DNA from: an uncultured Carnobacterium sp.
GTDB lineage: Bacteria > Bacillota > Bacilli > Lactobacillales > Aerococcaceae
Direction of reading: 5' to 3'
DNA: 6,944 nucleotides
NCBI GenBank assembly: GCA_905371865.1
Contig: CAJPNA010000069.1
Location: 1-6,944 of the forward strand
A model generated the notes under the pieces. The model was not told the origin of the DNA. It saw only the letters and a list, made by a program, of their open reading frames with translations, and did no database searches. This document shows positions 1-5,367 of the stretch, one piece after another. Within the stretch, counting starts at the first letter, position 1; every line of letters begins with the position of its first letter. Position numbers and translations under genes: made by a program.

Positions 1-32
1 GCATTAACCGCATATATACTTACAACACTCAT
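1..32 (-). CDS. 5' end of a further early-operon gene (partial)
   Basis: A leftward ATG at 32-30 opens a frame that stays open to the window edge (MSVVSIYAVN...). It is preceded by a good Shine-Dalgarno sequence (AAGGAAG, about 8 nt upstream) that sits just past the SSB stop codon. Spacing and direction match the rest of the operon. Only ten codons are visible, so the product cannot be identified. The call rests on the ribosome binding site and context. Confidence 0.55.
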   Translation of the reverse strand, partial: MSVVSIYAVN

Positions 33-49
33 GTTTTATACTTCCTTTT

Positions 50-442
50 TCAGAATGGAACATTTTCATCGTTGCTTTTATCATCTGCAAAACTATCAAA
101 ATTGCTTGGTGCGTTATCATCATTCATCAATGACGTTCCTACAAATCCAGCTACAACTTCGGTTACATATCGTTTTTGCCCATCTTGTGTTTCGTAGCTA
201 CGTGTTTGAAGTCTACCCTCTACGAACGCTCTATTGCCTTTACGCAAATTACCCACGCTTTCTCCTAACTTGCCCCAAGCCACACAGTTAACGAAAGCGG
301 TTTGTTCTTTCGTTTCGTTTGTTGTGGAGTCAATATAGGTGTTCGTTGCTGCTACTGTGAAAGTTGCCACCGCGCGGCCACTTTGTGTATAACGCACTTC
401 GGGATCACGTGCTAAATTTCCTAAAATCTGTACTGTGTTCAT
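50..442 (-). CDS. ssb: single-stranded DNA-binding protein (SSB), phage-encoded
   Basis: This 130-aa protein coats ssDNA during phage replication and recombination and docks partner proteins through its C-terminal tip. Residues 1 to about 107 form a classic bacterial SSB OB-fold. It opens with MNTVQILGNLARDPEVRYT, followed by the AVATFTVA strand, the FVNCVAWGKLGE segment and a GRLQTRSYETQDGQKRY block. The tail is short and acidic (about residues 108-130) and ends in DENVPF, matching the conserved acidic Pro-Phe tip. The tail is shorter than in many chromosomal SSBs, as is common for phage copies. The ATG has AAGGAG close upstream, overlapping the stop of the preceding gene. It is the last complete gene of the leftward replication block. 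Confidence 0.96.
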   Translation of the reverse strand: MNTVQILGNLARDPEVRYTQSGRAVATFTVAATNTYIDSTTNETKEQTAFVNCVAWGKLGESVGNLRKGNRAFVEGRLQTRSYETQDGQKRYVTEVVAGFVGTSLMNDDNAPSNFDSFADDKSNDENVPF

Positions 443-450
443 AATTCTCC

Positions 451-669
451 TTAGTAATAATACATTTTGTTTAAAGATGCCTCTGTATCGTCGATGTAGA
501 CATCATAGCTAGGATGAATGTGGCAATCGACTATTGCCTCATTTCTCATGATTTCTAGCAAGTTTTCAATCTTTGTTCTTGCTTGTGCCTCATTCGTAGC
601 CAGTACTGTGAAACTTACATTAAACGATACATTTACGCTAGTTTCAAACTCTTTAATTCGTTCTTTCAT
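451..669 (-). CDS. small hypothetical protein (72 aa) between helicase loader and SSB
   Basis: I do not recognise this protein. It has 72 residues. Residues about 10-25 alternate polar and hydrophobic (SVNVSFNVSFTVLA), suggesting a beta strand. An amphipathic helix follows (about 26-43, with EAQARTKIENLLEIM), then a segment rich in His, Asp and Tyr ending in three tyrosines. There is no signal peptide or membrane segment. Its ATG directly abuts the TAG of the helicase-loader gene, with GGGGGA a few bases upstream, and its stop is 8 bp from the SSB start. The gene is therefore very probably translated as part of the replication operon. Location suggests, but does not show, an accessory replication role. 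Confidence 0.75.
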   Translation of the reverse strand: MKERIKEFETSVNVSFNVSFTVLATNEAQARTKIENLLEIMRNEAIVDCHIHPSYDVYIDDTEASLNKMYYY

Positions 670-1350
670 CTATCCCCCTATGGCTTGTTTTAATAACTCT
701 TTCCCCTCATCAGATATTTCACTTTCCTCGATTATTTTTGCAACATCAACTGGTGCTTTCGCTACTTCTACCAAATTACCAGTCGAAGTCATTTCAATTT
801 TCTTCTGACCAGCGTTAAGTAACGCTCGTTCCTTTTCTGCTTTTTCCCTTGCCTTTAACAATAAGTGATTGTCTTTGATTGAATTAGACAACCGCAATCG
901 TTCACGTTCCCTTATTTCCTGCGACTCATAGTTCCTCACGAACTGCGAACGGCAAGACATCTCGTTGAAGTTATCGCCGTTTTGTGGGTCAAACGATTTC
1001 CATATTGCCTTAGCACATTGTTTCGTTAACCCATCTAGTTTATCTAACCCTTTATCGTAGCCATATGATCGTGCCACTTGATACACCCTTTCCCATGCAT
1101 CTTGTGCAGTAGGAAGTTCTTCATGTGCATTTACAAAAGCACTTAATGCGGAGCATTCCTCTCTAATTTCTGCAATCGTTGGTAAGAATTTACATCTATC
1201 AATCAGATTGCTTATTGCTTGTTCAAGGGTAACAGGGTTTACATCAGATAACTTTGTTACATACAACATCATTCGTTGCTCTGGCATATCAGTAGACCAC
1301 GCTATCTGTAACATCGATAGCGCTCTTAATGTCTGTTGTTGGTTGTTCAA
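670..1350 (-). CDS. replicative helicase loader/inhibitor, SPP1 G39P-like
   Basis: This 226-aa protein is predicted to load a DnaB-type replicative helicase at the phage origin together with the upstream replisome organizer. The N-terminal region (about residues 10-65) has the pattern of phage helicase loader/inhibitors: a helical stretch, then VTLEQAISNLIDRCKFLPTIAEIRE, with the characteristic 'kF.PTiaEIr' ending. A second conserved part follows (about 80-145: AWERVYQVARSYG..., AKAIWKSFD..., SQFVRNYE). The C-terminal third is charged and helical. The start is TTG at 1350-1348 with a GGGGGGTG ribosome binding site 6 nt upstream; the first ATG is 12 codons further in. The start overlaps the replisome organizer by 62 bp in another frame, so the two are probably translationally coupled. 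Assignment is by remembered family pattern. Confidence 0.78.
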   Translation of the reverse strand: MNNQQQTLRALSMLQIAWSTDMPEQRMMLYVTKLSDVNPVTLEQAISNLIDRCKFLPTIAEIREECSALSAFVNAHEELPTAQDAWERVYQVARSYGYDKGLDKLDGLTKQCAKAIWKSFDPQNGDNFNEMSCRSQFVRNYESQEIRERERLRLSNSIKDNHLLLKAREKAEKERALLNAGQKKIEMTSTGNLVEVAKAPVDVAKIIEESEISDEGKELLKQAIGG

Positions 1351-2110
1351 TATCTACACCCCCCAACTTATTCATCAAGTTATTAACTACGTTGATTGCA
1401 TCTTCCTTGCTATTCCTTTTAGAATTAGGTTTTCTGTATTCGCTACGCTCCCATGTTCTAACCGCTGCTTTCCAATCTTTCATGGAGTTTTTACCAACTT
1501 TCCAACCATTACTTTCGTAATAATCAAAAAATTGTTCAGCATTTACATTGTTATTGCGTTCGATACAGTATTGTTGGATATCAGAGATAGAGGGTTTTTC
1601 AAAACGCTTGCGTTTTGTTGTAGTGCTTTTTGCACTACTATCTTTTTCTATCTCTAACTCTTTCTCTATCTCTAACTCTTTCTCTATCTCTCCGTAACCG
1701 TTTTGTAACATTGGTGTAACATTGTTACACTCTAATTGTTCTTTTTTTGCTCTGCACTTACGCATTCTGCTAGCCGCAGCAGTTTCGCATCCAGTACTAT
1801 CTTTTGTATCAGGCAAGTAGTATTCTTCATCGGAACACATTTCAAGTAGTCCACTTTTAAGTAAGTATTGTACCGTGATTTGTACATTCTCTTCCTTTTC
1901 ATCAAGATCTAATGCGAGCTCTGATGCAAAATCATCTTCAAGTCCGTCAAAGTAAAGTTTTCCATCACTCATGATTGAACGTAGTAACATTTTGAGATAG
2001 ATAATTGTGTAGGTATCACCACCTGCAATCTTTCTCAATCGTTTAATTTCTTTTCTTTGGAAGAAGTCTTTGTGCAACTTCAACCAAAAGTATCGTTTTG
2101 GTTCGCTCAT
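1289..2110 (-). CDS. phage replisome organizer (replication initiator)
   Basis: This 273-aa protein is predicted to bind the phage origin and, with the helicase loader, assemble the replisome. Residues 1 to about 100 match the phage replisome organizer N-terminal winged-helix domain (RYFWLKLHKDFFQRKEIK, then IYLKMLLRSI, DFASELALDLDE and YLLKSGLLE). Residues about 105-170 are a low-complexity charged linker with repeated EIEKEL units. Residues about 170-225 form the conserved C-terminal domain (KPSISDIQQYC, then FFDYYESNGWKVGKNSMKDW and AVRTWER), common in DnaD-like phage replication proteins. The ATG follows an in-frame TAG three bases upstream. There is no strong ribosome binding site, so re-initiation after the 55-aa gene is likely. 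The linker codons contain the iteron-like array at 1620-1730. The last 62 bp overlap the helicase loader. Confidence 0.92.
   Translation of the reverse strand: MSEPKRYFWLKLHKDFFQRKEIKRLRKIAGGDTYTIIYLKMLLRSIMSDGKLYFDGLEDDFASELALDLDEKEENVQITVQYLLKSGLLEMCSDEEYYLPDTKDSTGCETAAASRMRKCRAKKEQLECNNVTPMLQNGYGEIEKELEIEKELEIEKDSSAKSTTTKRKRFEKPSISDIQQYCIERNNNVNAEQFFDYYESNGWKVGKNSMKDWKAAVRTWERSEYRKPNSKRNSKEDAINVVNNLMNKLGGVDIEQPTTDIKSAIDVTDSVVY
1620..1730. other. candidate phage origin of replication (iteron-like array inside the replisome organizer gene)
   Basis: Four kinds of structure are packed into 111 bp of the organizer's linker codons. (1) A perfect 7-bp inverted repeat with a 5-nt loop lies at 1620-1638 (GTAGTGC/GCACTAC). 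(2) Three tandem 18-bp pyrimidine/purine repeats lie at 1641-1694. (3) Three GTAAC cores on the plus strand lie at 1694, 1705 and 1716, exactly 11 bp apart. The second and third are embedded in the identical 10-mer TGTAACATTG (1704-1713 and 1715-1724). (4) A perfect 7-bp inverted repeat with a 3-nt spacer lies at 1714-1730 (GTGTAAC/GTTACAC). In lambda and several lactococcal phages the origin lies inside the initiator gene as iterons. Placing the origin here is inference from that precedent. Confidence 0.5.
1641..1694. repeat. three tandem 18-bp repeats in replisome organizer linker
   Basis: The units lie at 1641-1658, 1659-1676 and 1677-1694. They match TCTTTCTCTATCTCTAAC on the plus strand with one to three changes each. 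On the coding (minus) strand they are almost pure purine and encode the repeated EIEKEL sequence. The length is a multiple of three, so copy number could change without breaking the frame. Confidence 0.9.
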
Positions 2111-2113
2111 ATG

Positions 2114-2281
2114 CTAATCATTACTTTTACCAACGCAGGCAGGTTGCGTTTGATTAATCACATCTAATACATCCTTTAACTCTGTAATTTCTTTTGCATT
2201 TACTTTGTATTCACCTTGTGTTTGTTCTAATTTCTCAATGCGTTTCTTAACATATAGTTCAACAACATCAATTCTCTTCAT
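2114..2281 (-). CDS. 55-aa hypothetical protein upstream of replisome organizer
   Basis: This short gene encodes 55 residues beginning MKRIDVVELYVKKRIEKLEQ and ending VGKSND. The sequence is strongly charged and helical, compatible with a short coiled coil over residues about 5-45. I recognise no family. The ATG at 2281-2279 overlaps the last 14 bp of the HNH gene and has GGAAAGG about 10 nt upstream. The TAG lies 3 bp before the replisome organizer ATG. Its tight fit between two confident genes, good start signal and lack of alternative coding support it as real. It may mainly serve translational coupling to the organizer, which lacks its own strong ribosome binding site. Confidence 0.72.
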   Translation of the reverse strand: MKRIDVVELYVKKRIEKLEQTQGEYKVNAKEITELKDVLDVINQTQPACVGKSND

Positions 2282-2558
2282 ATCGTTTCATCCTTTCCAT
2301 AATGATAGTTTCTAGCTTTAATTTGGTTTCCTTTGCAAATACTCCGTGTGCTAAGTTCTCATGGCAATATCTACACAAACACACTAGGTTGTTTAGTTCG
2401 CTTGTACCGCCTCTACCCCTAGGCAATATGTGGTGTACCTCAGTAGCAGGTGCGCCACATATTACACAACATGGATAGCCATCTATACTATCTCGTTCGA
2501 TAGCTTGCGGCCTTGTGATTTTATAGAGTTTATCATCATTCCTTTTTCGCCTGTTCAT
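2268..2558 (-). CDS. HNH endonuclease family protein
   Basis: This 96-aa protein has a compact HNH (treble-clef, beta-beta-alpha metal) nuclease motif. Numbering from MNRRKRNDD, C31-x-x-C34 is followed by the EVHHILPRG segment (H42-H43), then N57 and C62-x-x-C65-H66. The two cysteine pairs bind structural zinc, and the His/Asn residues form the metal-dependent active site. The basic N-terminus would suit DNA binding. I chose the ATG at 2558 because AAGGAG lies 7 nt upstream. The frame is open 15 codons further, but that extension is the other-frame shadow of the preceding gene. The gene overlaps that preceding gene by 23 bp. Sitting in a recombination block, it may cut DNA in recombination; a homing or terminase-associated nuclease is less likely here. 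Confidence 0.9.
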   Translation of the reverse strand: MNRRKRNDDKLYKITRPQAIERDSIDGYPCCVICGAPATEVHHILPRGRGGTSELNNLVCLCRYCHENLAHGVFAKETKLKLETIIMERMKRYEEN

Positions 2559-3090
2559 TCCCCCACTCCTTAACCAACGATTGAATGTAATCGCTATCAT
2601 CAAGTTTTATTCCGAGTTGGTTACACTCATCAACCAAGCAATCAATAAGCCTTTGCATCTCTGCAACTGTGTATACTGATGATCCGTGGTAGCACATGAT
2701 GTTGTGATAACATTTGATGCTTTTACACTCGCCAGCATCTTCGGCTATCCAGCCAAGGCCGTGTGATTGCCATATTTGAATGTATCTTTCTATGGCATCT
2801 TCACGGACTGGAACATATGTGAAATGACTGCAATCTTTGATTGCTTTTCTATATACATCTTCCTTAGACATATACGAATGGTTACTCATGACTTCCGCTA
2901 TCTTTTGACATAGAACCCAGCAATATGCATTAGCGTTCATACTACGTGATTTTGATTTCTTTTTGATTTCAATCACGTATTCTTTTTCTTTATCTAATTT
3001 CGCTAGATCATTGTCATGTGGTGCAGGTATTACTACCATTACACCTAGCGGACTACGAAGTATATCAATATTACTTGTTGTCCACTTCAT
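2536..3090 (-). CDS. NinB-like recombination protein (putative)
   Basis: This 184-aa protein resembles the NinB/Orf-like group of phage recombination proteins, which bind ssDNA and help load annealing proteins. The visible signature is a basic run leading into SRSMNANAYCWVLCQKIAE (about residues 49-66), equivalent to the 'RS..QN..YW.LL..IA' start of NinB. Next comes MSKEDVYRKAIKDC (74-87), then SHGLGWIAED (109-118). A C-terminal YHGSSVYTVAEMQRLIDCLV block (134-153) is common in Firmicutes phage homologues. Residues 1-45 look like a separate beta-rich part. It overlaps the annealase gene by 20 bp. The ribosome binding site (AAAAGG) is close to the ATG, so coupling is likely. The NinB link is by remembered pattern; a generic phage hypothetical is the alternative. 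Confidence 0.6.
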   Translation of the reverse strand: MKWTTSNIDILRSPLGVMVVIPAPHDNDLAKLDKEKEYVIEIKKKSKSRSMNANAYCWVLCQKIAEVMSNHSYMSKEDVYRKAIKDCSHFTYVPVREDAIERYIQIWQSHGLGWIAEDAGECKSIKCYHNIMCYHGSSVYTVAEMQRLIDCLVDECNQLGIKLDDSDYIQSLVKEWGNEQAKKE

Positions 3091-3712
3091 AGCCTTTTAC
3101 CCAGTCATAAAGTTTAGACATTTGGTCTCTTGTAACGTTATCAATCACACCAACACCAAACATTTCTGTTAATTGGTGTGCTACTTGTTCTTCACTTAAC
3201 CCATGTTCACTTGCCATCTTTAGCACGATTGCATACGCATTGTGAGGGTCAAATTCTTTTTCTTTCTTTTCCTTTTCTGCCGCTGCATTGATTTTGGTAT
3301 CTTGTAAACCTCGATATACATCAGCGCCTACACCAATCATTTTTGCTGCAGTACCTAATGCATCGGTAACCGCCATCTTGAAGGCCTCATCATTTCCGTG
3401 GTAACCATTTTTATCTTTGTAGATTAAGAAATCACCACCATAACCCGGAATTGGTTTACTCCACTCATCGCCATCTTTGATATATAGATTTACTTTTACA
3501 TAAAGCATCGTTTCGCCAGTAGCTTCTACCAATACTTGTTCCGTATCTACAATGTCAAAGTACCAACCAACACCACACATACCATAAACTTCGGTTAATA
3601 TTTCCCATCTCCATTGTGGAGAAATATCATACTTGCCTTTAAGTTTCCCAAAGTCAATTATTTTTAACGCTGATTGCGGTACAGTTTTTACCGCATTATA
3701 TCTACTATCCAT
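3071..3712 (-). CDS. Rad52/Sak-like single-strand annealing protein (putative)
   Basis: This 213-aa protein probably anneals complementary ssDNA in phage recombination. Residues about 13-135 carry the pattern of Rad52-superfamily phage annealases. They include an N-terminal WRWEILTEVYGMCGVGW helix-strand unit and beta strands (MLYVKVNLYI). The diagnostic helix DEAFKMAVTDALGTAAKMIG (108-127) follows, with a 'gVGADVY' end, comparable to the AvTDAlkrA helix of Rad52. Residues about 140-155 are a Lys/Glu-rich linker. The C-terminal 55 residues form a small helical domain that may contact partners such as SSB. The ATG directly follows the TAG of the DUF1351 gene, with AGAGG upstream. Neighbours (DUF1351, NinB-like, HNH, SSB) fit a recombination role. 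Another SSAP family such as ERF or DUF1071 remains possible. Confidence 0.72.
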   Translation of the reverse strand: MDSRYNAVKTVPQSALKIIDFGKLKGKYDISPQWRWEILTEVYGMCGVGWYFDIVDTEQVLVEATGETMLYVKVNLYIKDGDEWSKPIPGYGGDFLIYKDKNGYHGNDEAFKMAVTDALGTAAKMIGVGADVYRGLQDTKINAAAEKEKKEKEFDPHNAYAIVLKMASEHGLSEEQVAHQLTEMFGVGVIDNVTRDQMSKLYDWVKGYEVDNK

Positions 3713-4576
3713 CTATACCTCTTTGTACTTGTAACCACGCATTTCTAAGAAATCAGTTAAATCTTTTGCATCCTCTTTAGTCAAGTCATAAACAGTTACT
3801 GTTAATCCAACTTTTGTTTCTGCTACTTCAACTATTTCAATTGGTTCATTTGTGATACTTGCTCGTGCAGCCTCTTCCATTTCGTTACGCTCTGCAAATT
3901 TTGCATTGATTAATTCTCTAGCTTGATCTAGTGGCATATCTTTTACTGCACCCCAACATTCATCAAATGTAATTGGTGTTGCTAGTTCGTATTGTTGATT
4001 ACAAGTATCTACAACAAACTCAATCATGCCTTTTTTCTCTGCTAAGATTTGTTTGTAGTCATCGTCTGATTGTTGGCGTTTTGAAATTTCAATCATCATT
4101 CCCTCAATCGAGGTTTCAATGTCTTTCATTTTTGCAGTTTTATTTAACCAGCGTTTATCATGTTGAAGTTGATTTACATATTCTTCACGCACTCCATATT
4201 TCTCAACCATCTTTTCGATAAACTTATTGATAGCTTCTGTTTTTGCTTGTGCCTCTTTTTCATCAAAGTATTTGATTTGTTCTGCAAGTGGTTTTTCTGC
4301 ATCGTAAACAACTTTCAACACTTCGTTTACTTCTTCCTCAAATAACTCAATTGGTCTTTTGAGTTCACGTTTTTTCTCTTTACAGAATTTATCAAGTGTT
4401 GTTCTGTATTTAACGATTTCATTTTTAGCACTTACCATATCCTTATAGTTTTCTTCTGTTACTACAAGGCCTTTGTATTTTTCTAATTGTGTTTCAAAGT
4501 AAGATTTGATTTCATCTTTGTTCCACTTGAATACTTGTTCATTTTGACTAACAACAGGTGTTAAATTAATTTCCAT
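3713..4576 (-). CDS. DUF1351-like phage protein
   Basis: This 287-aa protein looks like the DUF1351 family, found next to single-strand annealing proteins in Firmicutes phages; its biochemical function is not established. Residues about 12-115 contain the conserved section (FETQLEKYKGLVVTEENYKD, then NEIVKYRTTLDKFCKEKKRELKRPIE). Long charged helices with coiled-coil character (about 110-170) follow, and the protein ends in a small alpha/beta domain (TVTVYDLTKEDAKDLTDFL). I chose ATG 4576 because GAGGAG lies 7 nt upstream. A TTG at 4594 would extend the protein by six residues but would place that ribosome binding site inside the coding sequence. It overlaps the previous gene by 11 bp. The position just before the annealase suggests a partner in recombination, by inference only. 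Confidence 0.8.
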   Translation of the reverse strand: MEINLTPVVSQNEQVFKWNKDEIKSYFETQLEKYKGLVVTEENYKDMVSAKNEIVKYRTTLDKFCKEKKRELKRPIELFEEEVNEVLKVVYDAEKPLAEQIKYFDEKEAQAKTEAINKFIEKMVEKYGVREEYVNQLQHDKRWLNKTAKMKDIETSIEGMMIEISKRQQSDDDYKQILAEKKGMIEFVVDTCNQQYELATPITFDECWGAVKDMPLDQARELINAKFAERNEMEEAARASITNEPIEIVEVAETKVGLTVTVYDLTKEDAKDLTDFLEMRGYKYKEV

Positions 4577-4787
4577 TTGTTTTCTCCTCTTCAACTTTAT
4601 TAAACAAGTTATTTAAAAGAGCTACCCCTTTTTGTTCTTCACACATATCTTTTGTAGCTTCTAAAAATGCTATAAATTGCATTGCATTAAGATTTTCAAT
4701 CCCAAAATTACGAGCAGCTGCAATCAAAAGCGCCGCAACTTCTATTTCTCGACCATTAAATTCATCTTTATTAACAATAAATTCCAT
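4566..4787 (-). CDS. small hypothetical protein (73 aa from first in-frame ATG; probably 5'-truncated by a homopolymer shift)
   Basis: The uninterrupted frame gives 73 residues, with a hydrophobic helical middle (EVAALLIAAARNFGIENLNAMQFIAFLEATKDM) and a charged end (KVEEEKTNGN). I do not recognise the family. The ATG at 4787 has no convincing ribosome binding site. About 60 bp upstream an ATG at 4845 does have one (GGAG, 6 nt away), but it runs into a TGA after five codons because of an A10 run at 4832-4841. If that run had nine A's, the frame would read MQKKIEIILTPKENSNGYN straight into this gene, giving 92 aa. The start annotated here is therefore provisional. The end overlaps the DUF1351 gene by 11 bp. 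Confidence 0.65.
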   Translation of the reverse strand: MEFIVNKDEFNGREIEVAALLIAAARNFGIENLNAMQFIAFLEATKDMCEEQKGVALLNNLFNKVEEEKTNGN

Positions 4788-4827
4788 GTTATAACCGTTG
4801 CTATTTTCTTTAGGTGTTAATATGATT

Positions 4828-4845
4828 TCAATTTTTTTTTTGCAT
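4828..4845 (-). other. five-codon frame broken at an A10 tract: probable true start of the 73-aa gene
   Basis: On the minus strand GGAG-N6-ATG initiates MQKKN and then meets TGA at 4830-4828. The A10 run (T10 at 4832-4841 on the plus strand) lies within codons 2-5. Removing one A joins this start in frame to the downstream gene. It could be a sequencing error, a slippage-controlled start, or a genuine short leader peptide; these cannot be separated from one sequence. Confidence 0.55.
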
Positions 4846-4856
4846 TTTCTTCTCCG

Positions 4857-4865
4857 TGGTATAAT
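4857..4865 (+). promoter_or_regulatory. candidate rightward extended -10 promoter in intergenic gap
   Basis: TGGTATAAT is a perfect extended -10 element (TG-N-TATAAT). A weak -35 (TTTTTG, 4837-4842) lies 17 bp upstream, and the start point would be near 4872. The 9-mer GGTATAATT is repeated 15 bp downstream at 4873-4881. The promoter opposes the flanking operon and has no plus-strand gene in front of it, only the terminator at 4887-4926. Confidence 0.4.
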
Positions 4866-4886
4866 TAACTTAGGTATAATTTGCCT

Positions 4887-4926
4887 ACGCCCGTTTAGCT
4901 TGCCGGTTAGCGGGCGTTTTCTTTTT
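4887..4926 (+). terminator. rightward intrinsic terminator overlapping the 3' end of the 53-aa gene
   Basis: A GC-rich 7-bp stem, ACGCCCG (4887-4893) with CGGGCGT (4911-4917), can be extended by a G-T and a T-A pair. It is followed on the plus strand by a T-rich tract (TTTTCTTTTT, 4917-4926). No T-tract follows on the minus strand, so it is directional and should not stop the leftward operon. It ends no visible plus-strand gene. Paired with the -10 at 4860-4865 it would define an RNA of about 55 nt. Confidence 0.6.
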
Positions 4927-5068
4927 CATATACATTGGCGCACACCCAAACGAGTCCGCCTGTAATGAATTGTAATAAGAATTGAACAAACCCAATTCTA
5001 TCGATTTCTAGGCTTCCCATGGATCCAATAATCCATATGAAAGCTGCCCATTTTAAAGCAGTAATCAT
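4907..5068 (-). CDS. 53-aa small membrane protein
   Basis: This short gene encodes 53 residues starting MITALKWAAFIWIIGSMGSL. There are two hydrophobic stretches, about residues 4-19 (LKWAAFIWIIGSMG) and 27-46 (FVQFLLQFITGGLVWVCAN), separated by a polar loop (LEIDRIG). It ends in a charged tail (YEKENAR). This predicts two short membrane-spanning helices in a hairpin. The ATG overlaps the TGA of the HTH gene as ATGA, and AGGAG lies 8 nt upstream, so translation is well supported. I recognise no family. The size and hairpin could fit a small phage membrane modulator, an exclusion peptide or a toxin-like peptide, but nothing here decides between them. The stop codon lies inside the stem-loop of the opposite-strand terminator. 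Confidence 0.75.
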   Translation of the reverse strand: MITALKWAAFIWIIGSMGSLEIDRIGFVQFLLQFITGGLVWVCANVYEKENAR

Positions 5069-5367
5069 AACTTCAACTCCTCTCCTGCTATAACCAGTAA
5101 TTCACTGGTTATTTTTCTTATAGTATTTTTAAGTTTTTCGTTTTCTTTAAGTAAGTTATTACGCTCCTTTTCTAACTTCCTGTATTGTAGTGGACTGTAT
5201 TCGTCTACAATCCCTACTAGCGCCTCGACTTCTTTTTTATTAAAGCGGACGCCCGGAAGTCCTTTTGCTTCACGTAGAATGCCACGTTCCCTAAGATTGT
5301 TGACGCTACTTTCGCTGCATTGGAGCAGTTCGGCAACATCCTTTATTGTGTAAACAATAGGTTCCAT
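5065..5367 (-). CDS. MerR/excisionase-type helix-turn-helix protein with C-terminal coiled coil
   Basis: This 100-aa DNA-binding protein has a MerR-like/HTH_17 winged helix at residues about 5-53. TIKDVAELLQCSESSVNNLRERG is the helix-turn-helix, and GVRFNKKEVEALV forms the wing and following helix. Residues about 62-92 are a leucine/charged heptad-like helix (YRKLEKERNNLLKENEKLK...) that probably dimerises the protein. This architecture occurs in phage excisionases and small early regulators. Without an integrase or attachment site in the window, the excision role cannot be assigned. The ATG overlaps the preceding TAA by one base (TAATG), so it is probably translated by re-initiation. Its targets are not visible. 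Confidence 0.8.
   Translation of the reverse strand: MEPIVYTIKDVAELLQCSESSVNNLRERGILREAKGLPGVRFNKKEVEALVGIVDEYSPLQYRKLEKERNNLLKENEKLKNTIRKITSELLVIAGEELKL

Noticed and set aside
31..291. Plus-strand 86-codon frame opposite SSB
   Set aside because: SSB is certain on the minus strand; the plus-strand translation is a shadow with no start signal.
1208..1657. 149-codon open frame on the plus strand
   Set aside because: It is antisense to two confident replication genes, has a hydrophobic/cysteine-rich low-information translation, no ribosome binding site, and crosses the origin-like repeats.
1641..1694. CRISPR array
   Set aside because: The 18-bp repeats are directly tandem with no spacers and encode a repeated peptide in frame.
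2559..2603. 15-codon upstream extension of the HNH gene
   Set aside because: It lies inside the preceding gene, and AAGGAG directly precedes the ATG at 2558.
4907..5068. Calling the 53-aa protein a type I toxin or a holin
   Set aside because: Only size and two hydrophobic segments support this. It is operon-embedded and far from a lysis module, so a functional name is not justified.
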